Of a stretch of DNA of 64,000 nucleotides, positions 32,754 to 43,645 are shown in pieces. A model generated the notes under the pieces. The model did no database searches, was not told the DNA's origin, and worked only from the letters and a program-made list of their open reading frames with translations. Location: positions 44,033,071 to 44,097,070 of the forward strand of contig OZ024880.1 in assembly GCA_964017185.1 (NCBI GenBank), given 5' to 3'. The position numbers and the translations under genes were made by a program. This DNA is from Rugalucina vietnamica (lineage: Eukaryota > Mollusca > Bivalvia > Lucinida > Lucinidae). The number at the start of each line of letters is the position of its first letter. Position 1 is the first letter of the stretch.

Positions 32754-33500
32754 CGGAGGCCATTTTGGGACGGTCTGTTAACCAAGCCATGCTGTTTCTG
32801 GGCAAGTTTCCCAGAGGCAGGCTACCAATACTAATTGCACATTTGTTCACCACTAACTGATAAATGCTCTTCTTGAATCAACGGAAGAGGAAGAATGGCC
32901 ATAGAAATTTTTTTGTGTAAGAAATGTGTGGGACTTGAGGATTAATTGTGGACATGCTAGCCTGAACCACCAAGCTTATGTGCCCGGTTCATATGAAATG
33001 CACGAAGTCTTGGGGGCATCCCATGGCTGCCTTGTGTCTTCCAAACATCGTCTGCGGATCACGAGGAAAATGAACAAGTTGAAAATTCACCCTATGGCGT
33101 TGTGGCAGCTTTGCGACGTTGCGATGGTTATACGGCAGCCACACAAAATCTCTAAAAGTTTTGATGGTAGATTTTGTATGGCTGCTGCAAGGCCGATGTG
33201 AACAAGGCTTAAGAATGTGCTTTTAATCTGCATACGTAGGAGGCAAAACGTGCAATAACATTGACTGCGTTGAAAACATGGATATGCATGATGATTAGAA
33301 TTTAACATTCTTAAGTCCATGTTGACATGAAATAGCTGATATTTGCATTTCAAAGACGGGAACCCAGCGAGACAGGAAATCAATCATAGATCTAATTCAA
33401 ATGAAACGTAATCAAATATTTAAACAAAAACACATTCTCTATTCTGCCCAGACCCATTGATCAAGAATTGTTCCAAGCTTCCAGAAATGTCTAAAGCATG
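32754..33500. other. Unannotated sequence
   Basis: No accepted gene. The + frame 32926-33201 and the - frame 33087-33383 overlap and have no domain. The stretch 33100-33210 contains GCTGCTGCAAGGCCGATGTG and AACAAGGCTTAAG, which resembles the ends of elements O and F, but no partner end was found. Confidence 0.4.
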
Positions 33501-33737
33501 TGAGCTGCGACACGAGAAAAATGGTCCTTGGGGTTTCCGACCAGGGCCGATGTAGACGGGCCTTTACAATCACAGATGCAGGCTAGAGTCTTGAAATTTT
33601 GGATTTAAGTAGAAAAGGAATTGTACTATCCGTGTAGCGAAAACAAAGGCGCAGATCAGCTTCGCAGTTACTGCGAAGCTGATCTGTGCCTTTTTTTTGG
33701 CATATGCAAAATGTTTGTTTTTTCATGACGTGGCTCA
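33501..33737 (-). mobile_element. Family A hairpin MITE, copy 19, with long flanking direct repeat
   Basis: TGAGCTGCGACACGAGAAAA to TCATGACGTGGCTCA. Stem CTTCGCAGTTACTGCGAAG. Flanked by TGTCTAAAGCATG at 33488-33500 and 33741-33753, identical over 13 bp. Confidence 0.9.
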
Positions 33738-33785
33738 AATTGTCTAAAGCATGTCTAATGATGGATGTCCTGAATGAGGTGCATC

Positions 33786-33999
33786 ACTTAAAAACCTGTC
33801 TTTGGGGTTTCAGACCAGGTCTGACTCAAACTAGCGTTACACAGAATAAAGCTAAAAGCTTGAAGTTTTTGATTAAGAAGAAAAAAGACTATTGTCTGGG
33901 AAGCAAAAACAAAGCCGCAGATCAGCTGTGCAGTTACTGCACAGCTGTACTGAGTCTTTGTTTTTGCATAGGCAAAATCCACTATTCTTATGATGTCCC
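33786..33999 (-). mobile_element. Family A hairpin MITE, copy 20
   Basis: Long arm CTTTGGGGTTTCAGACCAGG, stem CTGTGCAGTTACTGCACAG, end CTTATGATGTCCC. Outer ends eroded. Lies only about 50 bp from copy 19 in the same orientation. Confidence 0.8.
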
Positions 34000-34721
34000 G
34001 AATTGATAGAGATTTTTTAGCATTTGCTGATAAGTGAACACATATATCACTGTGACAGAATTGTCGAAAGTATATTGTCTTGGATTATTTTAGGTTCCAA
34101 ACTGTTGATTCAAACTAGTTTATATATGTCTAAAACAGTTGGAACGACTTTAAACGCTGTGACAGTTCTTGTTTTGCCTGGTAGTGCATTCAGCTTATAC
34201 TCACTAGTTTAAATTCCTGGGGGCATTTCTGTTACTGCTGAAATAAGTATAGATTTAGGGCATAGATTGACCAGGAAAATTACAGAAAGGACCTTTATTC
34301 AGACTTCATCATCTTAAAAGCAATAAATATACAAGAACTAATATAAGGTACATCACATACCTTGGACCGTTTTAAAATTTTGGAGTGAAACAAACGTGTT
34401 CATCTAAACACTTGCACACAACCAGTACTGGACCTGGTTTGGAACGAATTTGTCGTGTAAACAGCATATTAGTAAACGGTGGAAAATTTAAGTTGGTGTC
34501 CAGGGCCCAGAATTACAATCCTCCTTTAAAGTTAAGGAAGACCTTAGTTATGGTGACGAATTTCAGCATCTAAAAATGTACATCTAAAATCTACTGAAGT
34601 CAAATTTATTAGCTTTATTTTGAAAATGACCTCTTATTTTACACCATATGTGTATATTTTCATAAAAGCAGTTATTGATTGTCATGGTAAAATTTGCCAC
34701 CTTAACTGTAACTCTGGGTCC
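34000..34721. other. Unannotated sequence
   Basis: Nothing recognised. Confidence 0.4.
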
Positions 34722-34974
34722 AGACCAGGCCTTGAGGTTATAAAACTTTTTTCATGCTCAACTCAGCTGAGCATGAAACTTAAACTGCTCATTAATGACG
34801 AAATAGCCCAAATAAATTGAAATGTCAGGTTTAGATTGCCAAAGACTGTAAATTATCCTGCTAATAAATGTTAAAATGCCAACAATTATTGGCATTTTAC
34901 CATTTATGAGCAGGATAAATATTAGTCACAGTCGAGCTGAGCATGAAAAATGTTTTATAACCTTGGCACCAGGT
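34722..34974 (+). mobile_element. Family P palindromic element, uninterrupted copy
   Basis: CTTGAGGTTATAAAACTTTT to AATGTTTTATAACCTTGGC, with inner CTCAGCTGAGCATGAAA / GAGCTGAGCATGAAAAA. In the middle AATGCCAACAATTATTGGCATT is a separate short palindrome. It gives the empty site for copy A8 in 11322-11769. Confidence 0.82.
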
Positions 34975-35253
34975 AAATGTCCATGTAAGATGCCAACAAC
35001 AAAAGGGCTCCTTTCTGATGCACTACTTCTTGTGGTATTTAATGAAGTACCAAATACTCATATGTAATAAAACCACTGAAATTATCACCTCCAGTAAGTT
35101 AGAGCTGACCTATGAGGTATACATCATAGTTAATTCATAGCCTGGCACTGACACCTCAGCAAGATATGTCTATATTGGTCACTTTCTTCCGTTTCTGGCA
35201 ATACTGATGCCGTTTTCATATTTCTGTTATTGTCAGTATGAACTACGACGTGT
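34975..35253. other. Unannotated sequence
   Basis: Nothing recognised. Confidence 0.4.
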
Positions 35254-35425
35254 TATGACCAGGTCTGACACAAAACATTGTGCACAGTCAGAGAAGAAGG
35301 TCAGAAATGTGAAATTTCTGATTTATATACTACTTGTGTAGCGAAAACAAAGGCTCAGATCAGCTGTGCATTTACTGCACAGCTGATCTGTGTCTCTGTT
35401 TTCGCATATACGAAAATTCGGATTT
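35254..35425 (-). mobile_element. Family A hairpin MITE, copy 21 (both ends truncated)
   Basis: GACCAGGTCTGACACAAAAC, AGTCAGAGAAGAAGG, stem CTGTGCATTTACTGCACAG, CTGTGTCTCTGTTTTCGC. Confidence 0.75.
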
Positions 35426-35742
35426 CTGTTTTTGTCACATATCATTTTCAGGGCTGTTTTGTTCAGAATCATGGTCAGGTCGACTCATAATCAACAGCTG
35501 ACTTTGATATGATATGGGTGCTAATTATATGTTGCCTTGTGACGATGACACTTTTTCATTGCCGCTTAGGGATGCTACATTGGGATGAGGGATTTTCAAA
35601 ACCTGTTGATCAGTCGAGTGCTTTTAATGATTTGTTGGGCCCTTCTATGGAACCAGCAGTATGTGGTCTTTTGATGCTAAGCAATAAGAAACCTGTCTGG
35701 AAGTCTGCAGTTTTATTGGGCAAGCATGACACTTTTACATCA
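35426..35742. other. Unannotated sequence
   Basis: Nothing recognised. The frames at 35509-35793 (+) and 35610-35903 (-) run into a family B element. Confidence 0.4.
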
Positions 35743-35964
35743 GGAAAACATGTCCGTGAAATGTATACCCCCTCAAACCCCATTTTTATATAGAAAAACT
35801 GGGGGTATGCAGGGGTATAGCTATTTTTCTTATTTTTGCTCCAAAACATAGATTGTGGGTACTCGTTAGAACCGCCTTGAGCAAAAATAAGAAAAAATAT
35901 CAAAATAATTCTACTGAAAATTTTCGTTTTTTACAACTTTAAAACCCCTGTATATTGCATGGGG
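35743..35964 (+). mobile_element. Family B hairpin element, copy 5, lacking one palindrome arm
   Basis: GAAAACATGTCCGTGAAATG at the left. The left arm TAGATTGTGGGTACTCGTTA GAACCGCC is followed at once by TTGAGCAAAAATAAG, so the palindrome centre and most of the right arm are deleted. The right end TGTATATTGCATGGGGG is present. Confidence 0.85.
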
Positions 35965-36780
35965 GTAATTCTGTGTGTTGTACCATTTGTGAGCTTCAAC
36001 ATATTAAATCATTTGTGGTAAATATAAAACATACTGTGGTTGCACAAGCTGATGGGGCTGCCCATGTCTACTGGTTTTAATTAATTTCTATCTTGCAATG
36101 TCTCATATTCTTTAATTAAGGTTAAGTGTGTTTTATAATTCTAATAGTGCTTTTCAATTAATGAAACAGCATTAAGCAAACAAAACACTCTACAGACAAT
36201 GAAAGGCAATTGACAGAATAAATGACAAACAGCAGAATGACAATGTGGAAAAAAGTACTTTCTGTGAAGTCTGCTATAGACTAGTAGCTAGATCAATCTT
36301 TGCTTTAGAAATGAAAAATGTTCATTGTTGCCATTACAAAGTGCTGTATATTAGCAATAACATGGTGAATTCTGATCCTCAAGCCCGATGTAGTCTATGT
36401 TTGTACAAGGTTTTTTCCTGCCATGGCCAAAATGTCTCCAAATACTGTCATGTCATGTCATCCCAACAATACACTTGGGCTCTAGGGACATGCAAATTAC
36501 AGAAATATTGAGATGATATGGTCATTGATATGCTTTAACATTGTAGGTGGTCGGCTGGCAATAATGAAATACTGTGGCTTGATTTAACTAGCTTCTGTGA
36601 TCCTTATTTCAGTCACATGAAGCTGAGATGTAAGCTTATTTTTCTTGGTCAGTATAGCCAGTTATTGTAAATTTAACGTTCAAAGTTATGGTGAGTATAA
36701 CCATTTATGATGTTGTTTAGCATGGTTACGTACGGTAAAGTTAGACTGTAAATTTAAACATTCGCTTCAAACTTTACCTA
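35965..36780. other. Unannotated sequence
   Basis: AT-rich, nothing recognised. The 88-residue frame at 36245-36511 has no domain. Confidence 0.45.
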
Positions 36781-36908
36781 AAACAGCAGTCACACAGTAG
36801 CGTATAACCCAAACGCGCGCCGGGCGTATGAAAAATCTCAACACGCTGAAGATTTTGGACGTATAAAAATAATTTGTTCCTTTAACTCGCTTTAACTCGC
36901 TTTTGCAG

Positions 36909-37511
36909 TTATAAAAGAGTTTTTGCATAGTTCTTGTTTTTGTTGTTATTTTGTTGAGGTTGAATTGAGTAGCAAGTCTCTCTTCTGTTTTCATTTATTA
37001 TTTTTATACATGTGATAAAACTTTGGTTCATCTTAAAACATTTGAAACACATATCTGAATGTAGCTGTACATGCCCTGTTTCCACATATTTTCTAGGCAA
37101 GGGCCAAAGCCCTTGTACTTTCTGAATTATCTTTACTGTCACATTTTTTGTATTTATTATTTTTTCCACTTTGAAATAAGATGTTGTCTTTCCAAAATCT
37201 ATCCTAAGACTGATCTTTATGCAGAGAGTAAAACTTTCTTTACAAAGATTTCTTTTGTTTGGAGAATGGACATACTGCCCAGATTGTCACTTATGAATAA
37301 TTTAGTATTTTGTACATTTTCTTTTGTTAAATAGCTCAACACTTATATGTTATAAATTAGGTATCTTTAGAGTTAAACATAAACAATTATTGTACATCTG
37401 TTTGCTACTTCTGCTCATATTGGACAACTAGTACCACCATTTCTCTTCTGAAATGTATAGATGTACCAACTTTACATCAAAAGCATAGTTTACTATTTTT
37501 CCCTTGTCACA
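36909..37511. repeat. 603-bp direct repeat, copy 1
   Basis: TTATAAAAGAGTTTTTGCAT to TTTTTCCCTTGTCACA matches 38820-39422 at a constant offset of 1911 bp. I saw no mismatch in the stretches compared, and both contain identical 86- and 87-residue frames. It is a recent duplication or an assembly artefact. Confidence 0.9.
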
Positions 37512-37559
37512 AATTTCCCTCCCCTTTTGAAAATGTTTTGTCCTCAAAACAGCATTTGA
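37217..37559 (-). pseudogene. Coding-like fragments, unknown protein
   Basis: On the - strand, 37559-37428 reads an open frame containing CDKGKIVNYAFDVKLVHLY and SEEKWWY before TAG. The stretch 37342-37217 reads ENVQNTKLFISDNLGSMSI and IFVKKVLLSA before TAA. The composition resembles genuine protein more than random AT-rich translation, but the frames are short and broken. The second frame, and most of the first, recur in the copy at 38820-39422. Possibly remnants of a protein of element E. Not recognised. Confidence 0.3.
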
Positions 37560-38553
37560 CTAGATATATTTGTTTATATTTTTCACAAAACATACGTTTT
37601 ATGCAATTTGTTAGAAGGGATAGTCTTATCGTCTGTGATATAGTATCGTTGCAAGACATTCAGGGTAACTTCCAGTGATCCACATTATTTATTAATTATT
37701 TTTTTTTACATTAAAGGCATTTCTCGGCAGTGCCACCTTTAATCAACCCATGACTGCTCATCCTCTGCATTACAAACCATTACTTTTTATTTTTTATGTA
37801 ATATCTTTGGTCTAATGCATTAATGGCATCATCTTTAATTTTACTGTAAAGTTCACCCTTCATTGTTTTGAACATCACATTTCATAAAATATACAAAAAT
37901 TATGAGACAACTATCCAGTTCTTTAAATTACATATTAAAAAGATGTTTCTGCGATATATGTAATTATTGCGCATGATATGAAGGTGGACCGATTTTAGTT
38001 TATAGGCAGGATGATCAGTCCTCTACAAACCTAATTTCAGATAACAACATAATTATTTCACTCCGGTATGAAAAAATATGCTGAAATCACCTTATACCAC
38101 ATTCAAAACCTAAAACTACATATTATGAAGTTTATATATTGTCATTTCTTATTAATATATTCTGCATTTCACTAATTCATGTTAAAAATTTAGTTTTGTT
38201 AAGTTAGAATTACTTGATTTAAAAAGTTTGCATATTTATTTGGACTTCAAATATATTCAAATATGGCATTCAGCTAGGACATGTCCGACATGTACAACTA
38301 CAAATGAAAACATAGGCATAAGACATACATAAAATACAAGATATAAAGCATACATGTGTGGAAACGATAAAACATTGGCAAATGTAAGTCTTAAATATAG
38401 TAAGAATTATGAATGAAATGTTCCAGTGTAGGTATTTTACCAGTTTCTTAATTGTTTCTTGAAATTTTCTCATCAGTATCATCCAAGGAAATGTCACTTT
38501 AAACTAGAATTTCTTCTAAAAATAGCCAAATGTATTGTTTGTCCAAAGAATGT
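37560..38553. other. Unannotated sequence inside composite element E
   Basis: AT-rich. The 75-residue - frame at 38270-38497 has no domain. Nothing else recognised. Confidence 0.4.
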
Positions 38554-38816
38554 TTATAGATACTCCATCAATTTTAGATTTAAATGTCTCCAGTCCAAAG
38601 TGAATCCTTCATCGGCGAAATAACACTGCTTATCACCATCATTTAAAATTTCTGTCAAGTTCTCCATGTGAGTTAGTTCCGTTTGTTGAGTTCTATCATA
38701 ATACCATTTAAAATTTTGAGTCCTGGGGAATTAGAAATTTTGATTATCCTTTTGTAGAGCTGTCCCGGAATCACTGAAAGAGCTAAAAAGTCTTTCGACC
38801 ACGGTTCATCCACCAA
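38554..38816 (-). pseudogene. Coding-like segment with a frameshift
   Basis: From 38816 the - strand reads ILVDEPWSKDFLALSVIPGQ and LYKRIIKISNSPG in one frame. Around 38725 sense shifts to another frame: TQNFKWYYDRTQQTELTH, then DKQCYFADEGFTLDWRHL and LKLMEYL before TAA at 38554. A TTCCCCAG| acceptor-like site sits exactly at the shift, so the second part could be a terminal exon. Otherwise the whole is a frameshifted relic. Protein not recognised. Confidence 0.35.
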
Positions 38817-38819
38817 AAT

Positions 38820-39422
38820 TTATAAAAGAGTTTTTGCATAGTTCTTGTTTTTGTTGTTATTTTGTTGAGGTTGAATTGAGTAGCAAGTCTCTCTTCTGTT
38901 TTCATTTATTATTTTTATACATGTGATAAAACTTTGGTTCATCTTAAAACATTTGAAACACATATCTGAATGTAGCTGTACATGCCCTGTTTCCACATAT
39001 TTTCTAGGCAAGGGCCAAAGCCCTTGTACTTTCTGAATTATCTTTACTGTCACATTTTTTGTATTTATTATTTTTTCCACTTTGAAATAAGATGTTGTCT
39101 TTCCAAAATCTATCCTAAGACTGATCTTTATGCAGAGAGTAAAACTTTCTTTACAAAGATTTCTTTTGTTTGGAGAATGGACATACTGCCCAGATTGTCA
39201 CTTATGAATAATTTAGTATTTTGTACATTTTCTTTTGTTAAATAGCTCAACACTTATATGTTATAAATTAGGTATCTTTAGAGTTAAACATAAACAATTA
39301 TTGTACATCTGTTTGCTACTTCTGCTCATATTGGACAACTAGTACCACCATTTCTCTTCTGAAATGTATAGATGTACCAACTTTACATCAAAAGCATAGT
39401 TTACTATTTTTCCCTTGTCACA
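38820..39422. repeat. 603-bp direct repeat, copy 2
   Basis: Second copy of 36909-37511. It ends exactly where the extra E-type terminus (CACAGTCACACATTAGCG) begins. Confidence 0.9.
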
Positions 39423-39981
39423 CAGTCACACATTAGCGCGTGACAGAGGCGTGTGCCGGACGTATAAAAAATCTCAAAGTTTTGGAGTATGTTTGTCGTA
39501 CGTCTCAGACACGCTAGGCACGCGCTACAGACGTGCTGTATACGTTTCATGCGCGCTCCAAGCACGCTTGGCACACGTTACAGGCGCGTTCCACATTCGC
39601 CTAAACCAGCATCTGGTTAAAATCGAAACGCGCACGTAGCGTATACGACGTGCTTGAAACGTGTGCTTGGCGTGTGCTGGGTGTGTTTGAAAAGTATTCA
39701 ACGCGCCCGTAACGCGCGTGGAACGTACGTGTAGCGTGTAGGTCACACGCCCGACACACGCCCAACTTATAGAAAATTTTTAAGCATGTTTAAAATTTTA
39801 TTTTGCCCAAACGCGCGCAGACTTTTAGCGACGCGCGCCGGATGTACACCAAGCGTACCCAGCGCGCGCTTAACGCGCCTTGGACGTGTCTCCGACGTGC
39901 GTCTGGCGTATGTGGAAATTTGTATTTTTTCAACACGCCGGGCGCACGTTTCACTTATACGCTAATGTATGACTGCTGTTT
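39421..39981. mobile_element. Element E, CpG-rich repetitive part
   Basis: Dense ACGCGCG, CGTGTG, GACGTG and GGCGTGTG words occur in both orientations, unlike the AT-rich surroundings. Terminal inverted repeats are AGTCACACATTAGCG and CGCTAATGTATGACT. The interior reads as many diverged copies of a short word around GC(G/A)TACGT and TTGGCACACGT. No coding, although GC-rich frames appear by chance at 39415-40096. Confidence 0.75.
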
Positions 39982-40019
39982 AAGCACTGCAAAGAATAGC
40001 ATATTCAGTTTTGCCATTA

Positions 40020-40107
40020 ACTCCCCAGAGCACTGGTGGCTATGTCCAGACATGATTGAATTATTGTTGACTGTATGCAGGGATGTTAAACCTTAGTACA
40101 AACAAAT
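40020..40107 (+). mobile_element. SINE W tail fragment
   Basis: CCCCAGAGCACTGGTGGCTA, CATGATTGAATTATTGTTGA and GATGTTAAACC..ACAAACAAA. The 3' tail of SINE W only. Confidence 0.6.
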
Positions 40108-40116
40108 ATACATATG

Positions 40117-40215
40117 TACCATATTCGTTCTAGTTAGTGCACATGCTCCAATAAGTGCACACCCTTGTCATTTTTGAAAAACATGAGCGCAAGTGCACAC
40201 TTCTGGACTAGCATA
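40117..40215 (+). repeat. Element Q, copy 1
   Basis: TACCATATTCGTTCTAGTTA then CACATGCTCCAATAAGTGCA. A diverged copy in reverse orientation lies at 62455-62561. Only one conserved end is visible. Confidence 0.65.
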
Positions 40216-40317
40216 TTGGTATTTTACATATTTACCGCATTAAAACTTAACCTTAACCTTAACAATATTTTGCAATGCTTGGAACACATAAATTGGCATC
40301 ATCATTGATATCTTTAA

Positions 40318-40554
40318 ATCAGCCGCCCCATGGGAAAACCAACAATCTGCATATGCGAAAACAAAGACGCAGATCAGCTTCGCGGTAACCGCGAAGCTGA
40401 TCATCGCCTTTGTTTTCGCTACACGGATAGTACACTTCCTCTTCTTCTTACATCCGAAATTTCAAGCTTCTAGCCTGCTTCTGTGCTTGTGCAGCTCGGT
40501 TTATTACGGACCTGTTCAGAAACCACATTGTTGGTTTTCCCACGAGGTGGCTCA
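40318..40554 (+). mobile_element. Family A hairpin MITE, copy 22
   Basis: AGCCGCCCCATGGGAAAACC to CCCACGAGGTGGCTCA. CCAACAAT/ATTGTTGG subtype, perfect stem CTTCGCGGTAACCGCGAAG. Confidence 0.9.
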
Positions 40555-40626
40555 AATGTGGACTGGTGAATTCCGCAGTTTTTGTGTTGCTTTCGTGTGT
40601 AGGGTGCACTTGAATTTTCAGTTTTT

Positions 40627-42694
40627 AGCTCACCTGAGCCGAAGGCTCATAGGTGAGCTTATAGTATACCCATGCTCCGGCGTCCGTCCGTCATCCGTCC
40701 GTCCGTCGTCCGTCTGTCGTCCACAATTTCAAAGATCTTCTTCTCTGAAACCGCTGGGCCGATTGTTCTCATATTACACATACACCATCTACAGGTAGGG
40801 GGAAAGAATAATTGTGTTTTTTGATTTGATCGGATTAGAACTCTGGTTGCTATGGCAACTTATGCTTCCCATAGAGTTATAATGGAAAAAAGTGAAAATT
40901 GCCAGTTTTTGCTGTCTTGTTGGAGATATTTGAATTTTGTTTTTGCAGAAATGTTTAGTGAGTAGTCCTCTACGTTTCATGTGACTTTTGTCCTAATCCT
41001 TTATTTTGATTGGTTGCAGGGGCCCCATATAGGGCAAAATTTCGAAAAATATTCAAAAATCTTCTTCTCAGAAACTGTCAAGGGGATTAAGCCTGTACTT
41101 TGTATACATGTTCCTGACAGTGGCCTCTACATAATTTGTGTTTTTTATTCCAGGCGGATAAGAACTCTGGTTGCTATGGCAACTTAAAGTTTCCGTAGAC
41201 TTATAATGGGAAAAGTGGAAATCGGCTATTTTTCCGCTAAAATTGCAGACATTTGAATTTTGTTTTTGCAGAAATGTTTATTGAGTAGTGTTTGACGTTT
41301 CTTGTGAGTTTTGTCCTAATCCTTTATTTTGATTGGTTGCTGGGGCCCCATAAAGGGCAAAATTTTGAAAAAAAAAAAAACATTCAAAAATCTTCTCCTC
41401 AGAAACTGTCAAGTGGATGAATCCTGTACTTTGTATACATGTTCCTGACAGTAGCCTCTACATAATTTGTGTTTTTTATTTCAGTCGGATAAGAACTCTG
41501 GTTGCTATGGTAACTTAAAGTTTCCATAGACTTATAATGGGAAAAGTGGAAATTAGCTATTTTTTGAAAACTGTTGCAGAATGAGACCTGAAAAGTGGTA
41601 GATGCAAACAACTAATGGATAAGATGAAGGTATATGATTAATTTAGGTCAAGGTCATCTCTTGACCTTGGCCGGTCTGTTGTCCATACACACTTTTCAAA
41701 GATCTTTTTTTCTGAAATCACTTGGCCAATCAAATCAAATTCTATATGAAGCATCTATAGGAAAAGGGAACCAATGTATACATAAATAATACAGGTCACA
41801 TGACCAAGATGGCGGCCATGCCCATATATGATAAAAACCCTTAAAAAATCTTCTTCTCCAGAACCGGTGAACCGATTTCAACAAAACTTTGCATGAAGTA
41901 TGGATGACTCAAGTACTACAATGTGTATATATAAATCATGACCCTGTGATTACCTTGACCTATTTTACGGCAAGGTCAACATGGGTCACCAATGCATTTG
42001 AATAGGGAAAACTTTAAAAATATCATTTAAAGTGAAAGTCTTGCAGGAAATGGGCAGTAGGACTGAATATTAATGATTCTGAAAAAAATGGAGCCCAGGG
42101 GCTCATCTGCCCCCACCCCGGGGCATTATGCTTGTATATTACCATAATATTCAAACATCTTCTCCTCTGAAACCGCTTGGCCAATCAAAGCCAAATTTTA
42201 TGTGAAGCATCTATAGAATGGGGGAATCAGTGTGTATATAAATAATCTAGGTCACATGACCAAGATGGCTGCCATGCCCATATATGGTAAAAACACTTGA
42301 ATAATCTTCTTCTCCGGAACCGGTTGACCGATTTCAAAGAAACTTTGCATGAAGCATTGATGGCTAAAGTACTACAATGTATATACAAATCATGACCCTG
42401 TGATGACCTTGACCCAGTTTATGGCAACGTCAACATGGGTTGCCTATGCATTTGAATGGGGAAAACTGTTAAAATGCCATTTGAAGGGGGAAAACTGTTA
42501 AAATGCCATTTGAAGGGGGAAACTATCGGGAAATTGGCAAATGGACAGAATATTGATTATTCTGAAAAAAGAAAATGGCCCAAGGGCTTCATCTGTCCCT
42601 GCACTGGGGTTAAATACCATGATATTCCAACATGTTTATTGGTATATGCAGCAGATCTCAGGTGAGCGTTTACAGGACCATTGGTCCTCTGGTT
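40627..42694 (+). mobile_element. Family C long element, copy 2
   Basis: Starts AGCTCACCTGAGCCGAAGGC hairpin, CCGTCCGTC run, then divergent tandem units. The first part differs from copy 1 (GGTTGCTATGGCAACTTA and CTTATAATGGGAAAAGTGGA units of about 370 bp). From about 41580 it returns to the common units. A site CCAAGATGGCGGCC lies near 41803. It ends GGTGAGCGTTTACAGGACCA TTGGTCCTCTGGTT. Confidence 0.87.
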
Positions 42695-42769
42695 CTGAAT
42701 TGTTAAGCACACTGTGCACTAATTACAATGAATACAGTAATCTCACTTAACAGAGTATGTCATGTCACC

Positions 42770-42845
42770 GGTCCCGATAGCGTAATGGTTAGAGCGTTCG
42801 CTTCGGAAGCGGGAGGCGGGGGTTTTAATCCGGGCCGCATCATAC
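42770..42845 (+). mobile_element. SINE X, tRNA-like head
   Basis: A-box-like TAGCGTAATGGTTAGAGCG, an anticodon arm TTCGC-TTCGGAA-GCGGG (anticodon position CGG, proline-like) and a B box GGGGTTTTAATCC. The acceptor ends do not pair well and a non-tRNA body (ATGGTACCAGTGGCTACC) follows, so it is a tRNA-derived SINE, not a functional tRNA gene. Confidence 0.65.
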
Positions 42846-43369
42846 CATAGATGTTAAAAATGGTACCAGTGGCTACCTTGCTTGGCGCTCAGCATTAATA
42901 ATGCAAGCACTGGCTTCTCTTCTCTCAAAAAAGATAACTTCAATGATGGGAGCTACATGTAATACTCTGTTTATGAGGTGTTTGGAGTACTTGGCAGATT
43001 CAGAGAATGCCATATACAATGTCTTGAACATAGTAACCTATATTATCCTTATAAGGCTACGTTATTTTCAGTGGATTTTGAATAATTAATGTAGAGAGTG
43101 AATATAATGAACAGCATCTTCCTGTAATACAATCGGCCCTGTTGTTTAATCAACAGATCTATCTAAGATAAAAACACAACTAGTGGTACTCAAAGAACTT
43201 GTTTGTAAGAATTCTCTTCCATAATAATCATAATGGCCAGTTTTCAGATTGATAAGTGCTGATTGTGTTCCTATTGGAAGTCTTCTTAAAAGAATAGAAA
43301 GTCTGAGAATTACTATATTTAGGTTTAAAATCCTAACATAGACATCTGCCAGGAAGACCTTACAACATA
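42846..43369. other. Unannotated sequence
   Basis: SINE X body remnant at the start. Nothing else recognised. Confidence 0.4.
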
Positions 43370-43592
43370 TGAGCTGCGACGCGAGAAAACTGGGGTTTCC
43401 GACCAGGTTTGACACAAACGGACCTGTACAGTCACAGAAGTAGGCTAGAAGCTTGAAATTTCGGATTTAAGAAGAAGAGAACTTGTACTATCCGTGTAGC
43501 GAAAACAAAGGCGCTGATCAGTTTCGCAGTTACTGCGAAGCTGATCTGCGCCTTTGTTTTCGCATAGGCATAGGCAAAAACGATGCGGCTCA
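43370..43592 (-). mobile_element. Family A hairpin MITE, copy 23
   Basis: TGAGCTGCGACGCGAGAAAA to CGATGCGGCTCA. Stem TTTCGCAGTTACTGCGAAG. Flanks TA/TA. The right arm is short and carries a repeated CATAGG. Confidence 0.88.
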
Positions 43593-43645
43593 TACAATGT
43601 CACATATGCATGTAATAACATCCAATGTAATAACATCCACATCAG

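Larger units (their letters stand above)
36781..39981. mobile_element. Composite element E, 3.2 kb between matching TIRs
   Basis: AAACAGCAGTCACACAGTAG CGTATAA at 36781 and its inverse ending at 39981 (TTATACGCTAATGTATGACT GCTGTTT) agree at 25 of 27 positions. The similarity continues inward (GCGCGCCGGGCGTATGAAAA / CAACACGCCGGGCGCACGTT). An extra left-type end (AGTCACACATTAGCGCGTGA) stands at 39423. The structure may be one 3.2-kb element or a 560-bp element (39421-39981) plus a solo end near 36781-36870. Confidence 0.7.

Noticed and set aside
36909-39245. The 86- and 87-residue frames present in both 603-bp repeats as conserved genes
   Set aside because: Their identity reflects the DNA duplication. 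The two frames overlap on opposite strands and lack domains.
39415-40096. Frames of 73-97 residues in the CpG-rich part of element E
   Set aside because: GC-rich word repeats lack stop codons on every strand. Overlapping frames on both strands show no coding bias.
42770-42845. Functional proline tRNA gene
   Set aside because: The anticodon arm and boxes are good, but the acceptor stem does not pair and a SINE body follows.
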